A stretch of DNA of 64,000 nt. It comes from Pelodera strongyloides. Its lineage: Eukaryota > Nematoda > Chromadorea > Rhabditida > Rhabditidae. The stretch covers positions 62,001-126,000 of the forward strand of contig JAANDG010000235.1 of NCBI GenBank assembly GCA_036852015.1. Direction: 5' to 3'. The notes below the pieces were generated by a model. It did no database searches and was not told the DNA's origin. It was given only the letters and a program-made list of their open reading frames with translations. The translations under genes and the position numbers were made by a program. Below are positions 37,438-49,200 of this stretch, in pieces (positions within the stretch are counted from its first letter, which is position 1; each line of letters starts with the position of its first letter).

Positions 37438-39944
37438 AGGGCGCGTTCGGGATTGCGAAAAGAAAGAAAAGAAATCAAAAAAGTAGTTCGGGATGGCCGG
37501 TCGGAAATGTAAATCTTTTCCACAGTACACATAGCCCGTGGGCACAGAGGCATTCAAATTGTCTCCAAATAGTTCCTGCGTTCGTTTTTGGCGGGCCGCC
37601 CAGCGAAAATAATGGCGAACCGCCTGTCCACCTGCATGGCGGATGTGTCAATTGCATAATTTTCGCTAGGCGCTTCGCTGTTTTGCTACAAATAGTGCAG
37701 CATCCCCTCTCGCCGGAGAGACGCAGACAGGGGAGCATTAAACCACGCTATAAACTACACGTTAATAATAAAACACATCACACAAATAAACCATATTCGT
37801 AACCAACAAATGATGTGCGAATTCCTTTATAGAGTAAAATAATAAGCAAACACAAATAAAAGCACAACGTTCAGTACAGAAGTTCCACGACATTGCTAAA
37901 AATTTGTGTCTCCTTCAACACTTGGCTAAATGCCTCTACCAATCAACCTAAATGCAAACAAAATAATCAACATTCTGAGCACAACTATCACAGTCCTACG
38001 TATACATATACCTAGTCCTAAAATAGCCACTTCAGACCAGAAGTTAGAACAACAACCAAAATAAAAATACACATAACAACTCAACAAACAAGTGAAGCAC
38101 ACCTATCGTATCTAATTCGAGCCCAAATTAAATATCAATAAACTGAGAGTTGCGTAAGATTGCGGTAAACGAATGTTATTGAATTTACAAAGTCTACTCC
38201 TAACGATCGGGACACCGCATAAAATGAGCACACGAACACTAATAAACATGTCAAATTTCGAGATCAGAGAGCTCACAAGGTAACATAATTTAAATTACTA
38301 TTATAGAACACAATAAGGGGTAATTTAACACACGGCGGCTACTAAATGCCAACAGTTTCAGATAAAATAAATAATTAGGCTGTGCAAGATGCTCGAGTAT
38401 TGGCAATCTGGCACGTAATAGAAGAATGTGATGTGGCCTTATGCAGTCCTGCCTGCTGGTGAAGTCAGACTTTCCAACGCTTCTCCGCCCATTCAAATTC
38501 AGATTTCTGAAAAAAAACGTAAAAGCAGAACTAGAATTGGAAACAGATAAGCAATTATATCATACATAATGCAAAATTCAGAAGTGCGCCTTAATTTCGC
38601 CAAAGTGTGCCACATTGCGGAATAAACAAAACGTTCGCTTGCGCCGCGAGAGTGGCAAAATGCGCGCTGTAAAGGAAACTGGATACCCGAGCGTCGGCTG
38701 CGCCTTAACGACTTAATGGAGTGTCAAAATTGTGCACATTGGTAGAACTCACACAAATAAACTATTAAGCTACCATGAAAAAAAAACATAAACAAACCTT
38801 ATGCATATGGATATCCGCTAACTCTGTCCTCCGCCTCCGCCTGGTTCATGGTTCGCTTATTTAACTTTGCTTCATTTGGTCGTTGACCATCATACGTTTC
38901 CACCTAAAAACGTACACTTTAAACTGTAAATGGACATGGTTCAGCGTTTAATACTTTTTACCAACCGGAGGGACTGGGCGGTAACCGCACCGCAACCACA
39001 TACATTCTTAACCATCTCTATACGTAAACGTAAATTGCACAAACTGAGCCGAAACCTCGAGCTTTCTAAGAAACTAGTAAGACAGTATGGATGTGGAATT
39101 AATCCTTTCCGTACAAACGGTATTAACGGTCACATGAAGCGAGAAGATTTTAGCTATTCCTATTTTCATATTTTACTTACGTATATTCCTTCTTCATCCG
39201 TTTGCTAACATGGTTTCGCCATTTATTCCTTTCTCCGTCCTCTTCATATCCATTACCTGAATGGACGGGCCAACCAGGCCAGATGCCAAGCCTAAAATGA
39301 AGACACCCTTTGTTTACCATAAATGTAGCAAACAACATGGAAATATACGGTGATCAACGAGGAGAAATAGGTAAAGAAAGTATAATGTATAAGTCATTTC
39401 ATTGAACTCCAAAGTAACCGAACCAAACGTTTATTTTGTTTCTGAAATGCAGGCCAGGTAGAAACTCTGACATGTTCTTCATACACTTTAAAAATAACAA
39501 CAACGAATACTTACACAACACAACAAAGCAAAACATATGATTGAAACAAAACTGAAAACTGAAAAATGCAAGTTTTTGAAAATCAATCGGCCCACAAATA
39601 TAGTGTTCTGTGATGCACAATACTACAGTATATCCACACAATTTCCCGCTTAATTTTAACCCGCGAAGCGCCTACAGTAGTTTACTTTCGCCAGCGAATT
39701 AGGCAATGGAAATATTTTAGCTGGCGGGTTCGCGGGTAGAAATATTTTAGCTGGGCGGGTTCGCGGGTGCAAATATTTTAGCTGGCGACCCGCCTAAGAC
39801 GAACAGAGTCTGCATATCTAAATATAAGTGGTCTCTGTGCCCACGGGCTATATGTACTGTGGAAAAGATTTACATTTCCGACCGGCCATCCCGAACTACT
39901 TTTTTGATTTCTTTTCTTTCTTTTCGCAATCCCGAACGCGCCCT
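37438..39944. mobile_element. About 2.5-kb element with 112-bp terminal inverted repeats
   Basis: 37438-37549 (AGGGCGCGTTCGGGATTGCG onward) is repeated inversely at 39833-39944 with few differences. The interior has only short open frames and no transposase I can recognise, so it would be non-autonomous or decayed. An ATGGATG string lies near both outer ends but not at matching distance, so a target-site duplication is not proven. A triple 31-bp repeat (39709-39794) sits inside the right end. Confidence 0.6.
39709..39794. repeat. Three tandem units of about 31 bp
   Basis: The unit contains AAATATTTTAGCTGG and CGGGTTCGCGGGT. The third unit is truncated. It lies just inside the right inverted repeat of the 2.5-kb element and may be a subterminal repeat of that element. 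Confidence 0.8.
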
Positions 39945-39994
39945 TATGGATGTTTCTGCAAGGCTTCGACAATTCAGACTATCCTAATTGTAAT

Positions 39995-40049
39995 CCACCC
40001 AACAGCGCAGTGGTAGAACGCTCGCTTCTGGTGCGAACAGTCATAGGTA
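39995..40049 (+). pseudogene. tRNA-like 5' half, cut by a TTAA element
   Basis: AGCGCAGTGGTAGAACGCTCGCTTC looks like the D arm and anticodon region of a tRNA (A box AGCGCAGTGG). The sequence stops at CATAGGT where the TTAA element at 40050 begins. After the element (40480 on) no good B box is found, so this is a tRNA fragment or tRNA-derived repeat. Weak evidence. Confidence 0.3.
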
Positions 40050-40479
40050 TTAAAGGGACGCGGTCACTGTTTTGGCCCTTATGTATACTTTGTGTGTTTA
40101 TTATCTTCATAATTTACAACGAATAATGTTGGGGAAATGTTTTGCAAGAAATGCGGCAACAGCGAGTAAAATGATGACGAAAAATGTTGTCCTCGAACCA
40201 ATACCCTAGTAATTGTCCAGCATATGGCCGTGCTGATAATGACTCGACGAACGTTATTCCATTAATTAATCGGTCGAATACCTCGCGGGTATTATAACAT
40301 TTGGTTTTCTATGGCTAACTGTGGACCTTGGATCGGACGCAACTTTTTTAATCAATGTATTTCTCGCTGAAAACAGCGTTTTTCGTCGGATTTTTTCCAA
40401 CACTGTGTTTTTCATAATGTGCAGTTAATAAAAACACAAAGTATACATAAGGGTCCAAACGGTGACCGCGTCCCTTTAA
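40050..40479. mobile_element. TTAA-flanked MITE, about 50-bp inverted repeats
   Basis: Left end TTAA AGGGACGCGGTCAC, right end GTGACCGCGTCCCT TTAA. The arms continue to match through TATGTATACTTTGTG. The interior is noncoding. TTAA on both sides fits a piggyBac-type target-site duplication. The AGGG start is shared with the hairpin element at 8696, but the remaining ends differ. Confidence 0.8.
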
Positions 40480-41056
40480 TCAGCCGACCGCTTATTTATT
40501 TGCTGGTTGAAGATTTTCATCAACTGGGTCAATTAGTTTCATTTGGGCGTTTCTCGGCAGAAGTAGGTACAATACCGATTGAATAAGTATACTCAAGACC
40601 AAAGATCGAAGAAGCGAACTTATAATTCCTTTGTCTCTTTTGTTTTTGCAAAATCGGATGTCTTTCTATGTCTGTGTCTGATGAAAAAATGTTAATAAAT
40701 GAAGTCAAAGAGGCAACTCTTGTTTATATTGTCATACATATAACATATGAACGCAAGACAAATGTTTTTTTTAGGATGGACCGTGCCCTCAGCCTTCCTA
40801 AGACGAGCGAAGAACAGTAGAAAATGGTTGGATAGAAGAACATCGGACGCGACTTTTCAAACCTTTCTTTTCATGTCTTGTTGTTTTTTTATTGGATTGT
40901 TTGTTGTGGGGCTCGTGTTGAAATGGGGAGTTGGCATTACTATGATCAGAAATACTACCAGTTTGGGGCAACCATGAAGCCAAGCCTGTGAAATGCCAAA
41001 GTCATGTTGAAAACATGCAGACAAAGTTGCTGCTTGACATGCGACACTTAAAATAT
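40480..41056. other. Spacer before the satellite
   Basis: An open frame at 40747-40977 includes a hydrophobic stretch but has no recognisable family and no splice context. Nothing else is seen. Confidence 0.35.
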
Positions 41057-42020
41057 GTCATAAAATGCGTTATTTAACGTAGCAAACGCTAACTTAAACA
41101 GTATGACGCTACAGTTACCTGCAAAACTGTTGCGACATGTAAATTCATTATCTTATCGCGCTCCGTGTTAAGTAGAGCGCGAATACTCATTTAAAATAAA
41201 TTGTGAATAAAAGATAGCTGTGATAAAATGCGTTATTTAACGCACCAAAGCTAACTTAAACAATATGACGCTACAGTTACCAGCAAAACTGTTGCGACAT
41301 GTAAACACGTTATCGCGCTCCGTGCTAAGTAGAGGGCGAATACTCATTTAAAATAAATTGTGAATAAAAGATATGTGATAAAATGCGTTATTTAACGCAC
41401 CAAATCTAACTTAAGCAGTATGACGCTACAGTTACCAGCAAAACTGTTGCGACATGTAAACTCGTTACCGCGCTCCGTGCTAAGTAGAGGGCGAATACTC
41501 ATTCAAAATAAATTGTGAATAAAAGATAGCTGTGATAAAAGGCGTTATTTAACGCACCGAACTCTAACTTAAACAGTATTACGCTACAGGTACCAGCAAA
41601 ACGGTTGCGACATGTAAACTCGTTATCGCGCTCCGCGCTAAGTAGAGGGCGAATACTCATTTTAAAAAAATGCGAATAAAAGATAGCTGTTATAAAATGC
41701 GTTACTTAACGCACCAAACTCTAACTTAAACAGTATGACGCTACAGTTACCAGCAAAACTGTTGCGACATGTAAACTCGTTATCGCGCTCCGTGCGAAGT
41801 AGGGCGCGCATACTCATTTAAAATAAATTGTGAATAAAAGATATGTGATAAAATGCGTTATTTAACGCACCAAATCTAACTTAAGCAGTATGACGCTACA
41901 GTTACCTGCAAAACTGTTGCGATATGTAAACTCGTTATCGCGCTCCGTGCTAAGTAGAGCGCAAATACTCATTTAAAATAAATTGTGAATAAAAGATAGC
42001 TGTGATAAAATGCGTTATTT
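41057..42020. repeat. Satellite-like tandem array, about 157-bp unit, six copies
   Basis: GCGTTATTTAACGCACC recurs at about 41066, 41230, 41384, 41543, 41699 and 41857, with a partial copy at 42011. The units also share GACGCTACAGTTACC, CTGTTGCGACATGTAAAC and ATCGCGCTCCGTGC. Unit lengths vary from about 154 to 164 bp. The unit begins with the palindrome GCGTTAtTTAACGC. The array directly abuts the surviving USP exons. Confidence 0.95.
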
Positions 42021-42093
42021 TGCTGATGACGCCCTGCCCACCCCCGCAAGTATTACGCTGATATTTGTTTATACCAGTTCTTGTTTTTTTCAG

Positions 42094-43520
42094 GACCTGT
42101 CGCTGCCAATTCCCTGTCGTGAGCAAATGGAACGAAACTCCCAAATCAATCTCAATGAAGAGAATGTGGAAAAGGATCAGCCCGGCTACATTAAACAGGT
42201 CAGGTTTTTGTTTCTAGTCAACATCACAATCATCGGACAATAAGAGAACGAGTAAATCGAATGACGCGTCACAAAAATTATGTTTATCTGAGCGGTAGCA
42301 CTAAGCTCTCCAACAGGTAAACTAAATTCACAAGATGCCTTTTCTATTATATCGTTTAATAATCTGTTTATTTTTTAGGCATGGGACTACTGGGTCTCGT
42401 GGACCAAATATTTCTCATCTCTTGTTTCACACTCGGTTTCGCTCGAAAACTGTCTGGACGCCTTCTTCTCTCCAGATAAACTCGTCGGCGACAACATGTA
42501 CAGCTGTGAAAAGTGCCGAAAGTAAGAGCCTTGTTTTTTTTCAGTTTATCTGACCGAGTTTGATTTGGTGTTTATCATGAGAGTAATCTTAAATTGTTTG
42601 AATCACTCTATATTAGAACATAGGAAAAACATTCTCCTTTCGTCTAGCTGGTTTGGAAACTTTGCTTAAAATTACGGGAAGGACATAATGTTCAGTGCAC
42701 ACAGCCCCCAAACAAGAAACCTTCCTTAGGAATAATTATTATAGCAATGTCTGTTTTAGGCTTCGCAACGGTGTCAAGGTGTGTCGGGTCTCCAAACTAC
42801 CAGAAGTGTTGGTGTATATTCTGCTATTCAGGTACGAGTTCGACGATCACGTCGTCAGACCCCTCCTATGTGATGACCAAGGAGGCTTATGTTCTCTTCT
42901 ACCAAAGAACGGCCAGCGAAGAATTGGAAGAGAAAAGGGAAAAAGTCTTCTCTATGCTACATCCGTCTACAAATCCGAGCTATTTCCAAAAGGTCAGTGT
43001 TTTAAATTGAACGTGTAGGTGGGGAAGTGCGTCACATTTCATGTGTCACTGGAAAGCGGCAAGAGCTATCCCATGGTTTGACCAATACCGAATTGATGTT
43101 GCTTGTTTTGTTCCACCTGACAAAATATTCCATTTATCTAACAACAAGATCGGTTGCTAACAACATATAAAATGTTAAGGTTAGACCCTCTTCGCAAGAG
43201 GTCTGGACTCTGCGCTTTTCCCGTGCCTGAAACACACGGTCCGGCCTGCTCTACATTACAAAACATTTGTTCTGTAACTTGGAAATCAAATTGAAAACTG
43301 AAAAATCTATTTTAGTCTAATTTATTCTGTTTCAGGATGAGGAGAAGTACTACATCTCGAAAGACTGGCTTGAACGCTTTGGAACGTTTTCGAATCCCGG
43401 AAAGATCAACAATTTCTCTTTCCTTTGCCCGCATGGCCATGTGCTTCCGAGGAGACGATATGCAATCCAACAATTGGTCACAACGATCAGCAAAGAAGTC
43501 TGGGAGAAACTATATGAGGA
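42094..43520 (+). pseudogene. USP20/USP33 deubiquitinase remnant
   Basis: Recognisable exons: 42094-42198 (starts DLSLPIP), 42379-42521 (ends [14 protein letters not shown]), 42760 to about 42820 (LRNGVKVCRVSKLPEVL), 42832-42992 (YEFDD, then YVLFYQ in another frame) and 43336-43520 (YYISKDWLERFGTF to WEKLYEE, part of a DUSP domain). These match USP20/33 in order. The ubiquitin-specific protease normally removes ubiquitin using a catalytic Cys and His. The Cys box and zinc finger upstream are absent; the satellite stands there. The segment between the LPEIL..LKRFR region and YEFDD, which carries the catalytic His (GHYIAY), is missing. A frameshift lies just after YEFDD. No exon was found after 43520. 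Non-functional as seen. Upstream exons beyond the array cannot be excluded, but the His loss would remain. Confidence 0.85.
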
Positions 43521-43999
43521 GTAAGTAAATAAAAACGGTAGTATTGTCCTCTGACAATGAGGAACGTTATTATGTTATTTACTTGATCTAAAGAAAAGTG
43601 CAGTAGAAAATAGAAATTTAACAATCATGTGTCGCAGCCCATCAGCTCCGCTTATCGAATCGACTTAATGAAGATTTGTTTAACGTATTTCTTGTTTGTA
43701 CAGCGTATGATTACTTCAAGACTTTTATTCAAAACATTAAAAGTCAGCCATACTGTAGTCGTTACCCTATATATGCACTATCACATGCCTTACTGATCAC
43801 ACCGCAAAAATAATCACATCAGACCTATTGCACTAATTGTAAAACTACACAAATGTTCCCATAAAACAAATGTTTCACATTTTCCAAACAGTATTATCGT
43901 ACTAAGTTTTTCGTACTAACAATGCATGTGAATAATTGAGTATGAGAGGCAGCAGTGAATTTGCTAGAGAACTAAAAAAGGAACAGAACCAGACATTGC
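43521..43999. other. Spacer after the USP remnant
   Basis: No further USP exon (the expected GGGPAVNHLY region of the second DUSP domain) could be found. Nothing else is seen. Confidence 0.4.
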
Positions 44000-44519
44000 T
44001 CACTTACTCGACAAGGGAATCACAACGGGAGAGGTTCTAGATCGACAAACAGTCAATTGGGTAGGTGAACATCGAGTGGAAGCCGTTCTACTGATGAAAC
44101 AATTGGGATGGGAGGACAACATCACCACGGGGATGCACAGCCCTTCACTAGCCTGTAAATAAACGGTTGTTGGATTCTTCACCCGATTCTGGGATTATTT
44201 TATCATTTACGAAGAAAGATCAGTTCTCACCATCACAATATACTTCTTTGCTAAATGAGGGGCGCATAGTTGCCGCCGGCACTGACATCCCTGAGAACGA
44301 CCTTGTCGGCATCAACAACCGTAGACACAAAAGCTTGCGAAGTCCTCCAAACAGCAGGAGAGTACGGCCTCGACGGCAAGGTGGTAGTCGATAGCAACAC
44401 CATAGAACCGAGACGTAGTGTAGACCCTTCCTTCTTCCAAAACGCCTGAGAGTACGGCCATGACCGTAAGGCGGTAATCGAAAGCGTGGCAACAATCTCA
44501 GACCTAACGTGCACAACAT
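44000..44519 (-). pseudogene. Arylacetamide-deacetylase-like esterase remnant 2
   Basis: Minus-strand reading frames give FDYRLTVMAVLSGVLEE and, just downstream, VAIDYHLAVEAVLSCCLEDF, two versions of the conserved DYRLAPE..FP..LED segment, so this part is tandemly duplicated. A third frame gives DKVVLRDVSAGGN, matching the nucleophile motif GDSAGG. Near 44070 NGFHSMF resembles the catalytic-histidine end (GFH). Three frames are needed, so the gene is dead. The family normally hydrolyses ester or amide bonds of lipids at the endoplasmic reticulum. Confidence 0.6.
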
Positions 44520-44689
44520 ATAATGAAACTTCAGTATAAATTGAATCCAAGACTAAACCATTACACATTTTGTAGAGAATTGGTTTTTCAGCTACTTTTC
44601 TCTAAAATCATAATGCTTACCACAAGAAAATGCGTCGCATGAACCCCACAAACATTTGAGTGTTTTTCAGGGTTGTTGTTGCGTGTGAG

Positions 44690-45540
44690 TGTTCACAAAC
44701 ATCTCTTCTCTGAATGGAAGACCATGTGTGAGTCGAATGTGTAGATCAATTTCTTTGGCAAAGCGCACCGTCACATCCTTCAAATGTGGGCACACTCGGC
44801 GAGAAGTTCAAGGCCATCGTTCGGAAATCTCATTCGCGCTGCACATTGTTGAACTTGGCCAGAATTCTGTAAAGAAAATATTCAAAAAAGAAATTTAAAT
44901 GCAGAAAAATAAATATAGGAATAAATACATCATAATTGTTTAAGTTTTACCAGAAATAAAATGGAGAAGATCAGATGGCGGGCTATATTGTAAAGAAGCT
45001 GTTCTGCTCATAGTTCGCGATGTGTCCGTAGTTGATCCGGGTCCACCAATGTACACTTGGTTAGCCGGCCTCCACACTTGGACAGCCGGCCCAGGGCGGT
45101 AGTAGGACTCCTCCTGGAGAATCTGAACAAAAATATTATGTGAATAAAAACTATAAAACAGGAGAATAAAATGTCGATGCGGACAGAATGCGACACGAAA
45201 ATGCAAAAATCAAGTCTGTAGTCAACATCGAATGTCCTTTATTACCTGGGTCACCGGTGTCCCGCGCCATGGTGAGAGTTGGGCATTGCATCGTATGGAT
45301 GTTTGGAATGGGACATCGGGAAAATCCCTCAAGACGTTCCCACACAAACCGGGAAGAGGGTCCAGAGACGACTTTTGTGGTGGTGCTAAAAATGAACAAC
45401 ATTTACTAGATATTAGAAATAGGACACAAGGAAATTTCAGTAACAAGCAGCTTACCATTGCGATGTGCGGGTGACAAGCGAAGTCTTGTCTGTAAGGCGA
45501 TTCTCCGGTAACATGGGGAAGAAATCAATATTGTTGCAGC
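44690..45540 (-). pseudogene. Ex-coding exons of unknown family
   Basis: Two exon-like pieces have good splice borders and joining phase. One is 45540-45458 (with NIDFFPMLPENRLTDKTS), ending TG|GTAAGC. The other is about 45385-45240 after TTTTTAG (with SGPSSRFVWERLEGFSRC). The next piece (45120-44950) is open in another frame only, and in the joining frame a TAA appears before INYGHIANYEQNSFF. A piece near 44860-44700 reads CPHLKDVTVRFAKEIDLHIR. I recognise no family. It may be the 5' part of the neighbouring esterase remnant or another gene. Confidence 0.35.
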
Positions 45541-45756
45541 TTCTGAAGTCATAAAATGAGTGGGATTCACAATAGGAGAACTATAAAGGCATCCAAAGGA
45601 GGAAAGGCTTCAAAAGGAAAATGAGGAAATCGTGTATATTTCTCATTAACTTGATAACTTAGTCAACAGTAAAATCATCAAAGTAATAATGGAAGGTCTA
45701 TATAGAAACAAAGGAGTGGCATACTATATATTGTGGAATAAGGCACATAGAATTGG

Positions 45757-45838
45757 TTAAAGCTGGGACTGTCCCTGTCTTTATTCAAAGGTTAAAGGTT
45801 AAAGCTAGAAATTCCTACAGGGACAGTCTTAGCTTTAA
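45757..45838. mobile_element. 82-bp TTAA-flanked hairpin
   Basis: Left end TTAA AGCTGGGACTGTCCCTG, right end CAGGGACAGTCTTAGCT TTAA. The two arms pair over about 20 bp. Size and TTAA borders suggest a minimal or internally deleted MITE. It could also be a chance hairpin, but the TTAA at both ends argues against that. Confidence 0.5.
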
Positions 45839-46074
45839 ACTAATAGTCCTTCAGAGATAGCCCTGGTTTTAAACTCTAAACTGTCAATAAAGACAAAAGA
45901 AATGGATAAACATGTATGTAAGAGCCAGGAAAACCAATCGGGCTTGGCATACTTGTTCGAAGTTGTCATTATTGTATCGATAGCCATATCACCCTGTCTT
46001 ATCTCTGCGGGGCACACTCTCTGTCTCTGTTACCTAATTGCACACATTTGGCCAGTGCAATTGCAATGAGGACA

Positions 46075-46172
46075 AGAATGAATCTTTCGGATCAAGAATG
46101 AGTAAATCGTTAATTGGAATTTTGCCAGATGAAATACCATTTCTACAAACTACAATTATCGACGACAGTTCA
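46075..46172 (+). repeat. Dispersed repeat X, copy 3
   Basis: CAAGAATGAATC, AATTGGAATTTTGCCAG, CTACAAACTACAATTATCG and ACGAC are in the same order as in copies 1 and 2. This copy is preceded by GCAATTGCAATGAGGA, which matches the GCAATTATGTC context of copy 1. Confidence 0.6.
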
Positions 46173-46299
46173 TCATTCAATTCCAATGTACCCAAGCATC
46201 AAATATTTTTTACAAGAAAAATTCAGTATCTTGTATTTTATCTGGACGTTTTGAGTGTGCCTTTTAACATGCTCATTCTATAGGAGCACAATATATCTC

Positions 46300-49200
46300 C
46301 TATCGCATTTGTATTCATCAAATCTCCTAAAATAGTTTCTTCAGGCGAACCCGTGCTCACTTTATCCGTAGTATAATTTATATTCACTTCTTCTATTCGT
46401 GTTGCTCTTGTTAGCTGCTCGCGGAGCTATGTGCGAAATATATGTTATTTATTCCTTTTAGTGCCACCTACATCGATATACTTTCAGTTTTCACCGTGTT
46501 GCTAGAAACCAGGCTGCTTGAAAGTTGCCATTTTTGATGAATTGCCATTTGGTGTTCGTCTACGTCCGATCTACGTCCGATCTTGAAGTCCGAGCTACGC
46601 TCCCTTATGAAGAGCCAATGGAGCTCCTTTCAGTTACACACCACTTATCCTCGTCATCTAAGAATATTTCCATGCGTGCTACGTCTAAGCAAAGAAGTCC
46701 ACTTGTTCCTCACCTTTGCCTACCTACTGTGAACTGGTGACGAAATGTTACCATAGATTAAGTTGTTCTTTGCTTAATTGTAAATAGAAATTAAAACTGC
46801 TCAGATATCGGCGTGTGATATACTAATATGTACGACCTGACCACTCCAAATCTCTATGCAGATATCAACACTTTTTCATTTTGCAAGTGGCTGCCATTCA
46901 ATTGACGTCTGCCTTGTAGTTCCTATGTAGTTTGTTAGCATATTGACCATTCACCATGGCCATGCCTTTCTCGGTGCATGTACAACTTACATTGAGACAA
47001 TTTGTTGATCGAATATTATTATGTTTTTTCCCTGTTCTTCCGGTTTCTTGTTTCTTCGATACTTGGCACTTCAAACTGCATATAACAGTGGAAGGAGTCC
47101 GATCACGTCCTTGGATCGCAACTCTATGAATTATCTATGAATTAGAAGTTTTCTTTCACGTCATGTCTATGTGGCTCCATAATTCTAAACTGCTTGTCAA
47201 TGTATTGTTCGAAACGTAAATGCTTTACTGACTATTATAAGCCGGTTTGGACCATATTATTCATACCGTGCCTCTAATTTTCACCAGCCTTTTGCACCAC
47301 TATTTCTCGGCTTTCTGATTTCGGATGATTTTATTCAGTTTTGTTTTGTCATAACGCACCGATTTTATGTAACCGTTTCACCTCTAAGGTATCATGATCA
47401 CAGAATTATAGGGGGTCTTTAATAAGTTGCGTCAAAACTATTGTGTAAATATTGCTGTAAATATTGTAAGATAGACCAACTACTTTGATTTAAAAGATTA
47501 TCATACTAGGGCTTGAGTCTTTTTTTTTTCAAATCGCAACCTAATATTCATGACGATCGTTCAAAATCTCTATGCAGATATCAAACACCATTTCGTTTTC
47601 CAAGAGGGACATCTGCGTGTAGTTTGTTGTGTAGTTTGCGAGCAGTTGGTCATGCACCATGCCTTTTTCGTCGCCTGTACCATCTAGCTAGCTGGTTAAT
47701 GAGTACTAATATCTTTTTTTTTCGCTTTCTTGTTTCTTCGACACGTGAAAATTCAAACTGTATATAATAGTGGAAGGGGCCTGATCACGTATTATTATTA
47801 AGAACTAGCTAAACTAATTATTAAGATCTAGGTAAACTTCATACAATTGGTTTTCTTTCATTTCATGTCGATCTTCTTGTCATCGCATTCGGAAATAGTA
47901 ACGATTTGGGTACTATTTGAAAACGATTTGGTCCACATTACTCATACTCTAATTTTCATGAGACTTTTGTACTTTTGGCTTTTTTTTGGATTTTGATTTC
48001 GAATGATTTTATCCGATTTATTTTTCATGCCGCACATACTGATCTGTTGATATTGTGAGAGGAAAGTTTTAAGTTGTACACATCCGGCTTTTTGTTCAGC
48101 TGCTCATTTTGCTAGTTTTAACCGTTTTACAATATGTTTCATTCACTCGCTCTGGCCATCTATATTCCACGCACCTCCTACCTCCCACCTCATTCTGATC
48201 TGAATCTATTTCTAGATCTCATTTGCATTGATCTCATCTCCCAAAACAGTTTTTTTTAAAGCGAGTCGACGCCCTCTTCAAGCGCATTCTAAAGTTTATA
48301 TTCAATTTTTCCATATGAGTTACTTTTGTTTGCAATTCGCGGAGCTATTTGCGTGATATACTTCAGTCATTCCTTTTAATGCCATCTACATCAAGACTAA
48401 TTTCAGTGTTCTCCATGTTGATCGAAGCCACGTTCCTTGAAACTAAAAGGAATATATGTGACGGAAGATTGTTGCTGTCCAACACACCGTATTCGTTTCT
48501 ACTTGGCTCCGATGCATAACAATCACCGGCTCCTACAACCTCCCAGTTTCTGAGCTTCTGTGGATAGCAGCTGAGATCGCAGACCGTGTTGCCTTTCTCT
48601 TTACCTTGATTTGTCGAAAGTTCATGTTCCTGTTAATGGCCAATTGTTTGACTAATGTTGAAAGTTTCAAGCTAATTGTAAGAGGCATGTTAGTTTTTTC
48701 TGTTTAGTGCGAAGGTACTACCTTTGCTCTCATAAAACGTTAGGTCTATTGGGGATGAGTGAGAGCTGTTACATGCAAGCTTGCTCATTTGTTGTAAAGA
48801 CATATAATTTGAATTAGCAATTGGCTAAGGAACAGGTCCACGGTTTTCGTATATTTACATTTTTTTTCAAGTTTTTATTTGTAACCCTTCCTGTCCTTCT
48901 TTTTTTACCGAAAAACCACCTGGTGACTGTTTCTTGTTTCGTGACCATTTGTGACCAGTTGGTGAGGTTTTTCGTTGAGACGTAGGTCACGAAGAAGTCA
49001 CCAAATGGTATGGTCAACGAAGGAAACCAGTGAACCGTCATCAAATGTTTCCCTTTATATTTTCGTGTTTTTCTGTTTTCTGGTTCCTTGTTTATTTGAA
49101 TCTTGGCACTTCAAATTGCATAAAATAGTGGAAGGACCCTGATCACGTCCTAGGATCGCAACTCTATAATGATAAAGTGTTTGCCAAATCAAATACAGTT

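Noticed and set aside
41057..42020. CRISPR-like regular repeats
   Set aside because: The units are about 157 bp with no unique spacers, in eukaryotic DNA. This is a satellite array.
43337..43528. Open frame overlapping the last USP exon
   Set aside because: It is in the wrong frame; the frame reading YYISKDWLERFGTF is the homologous one.
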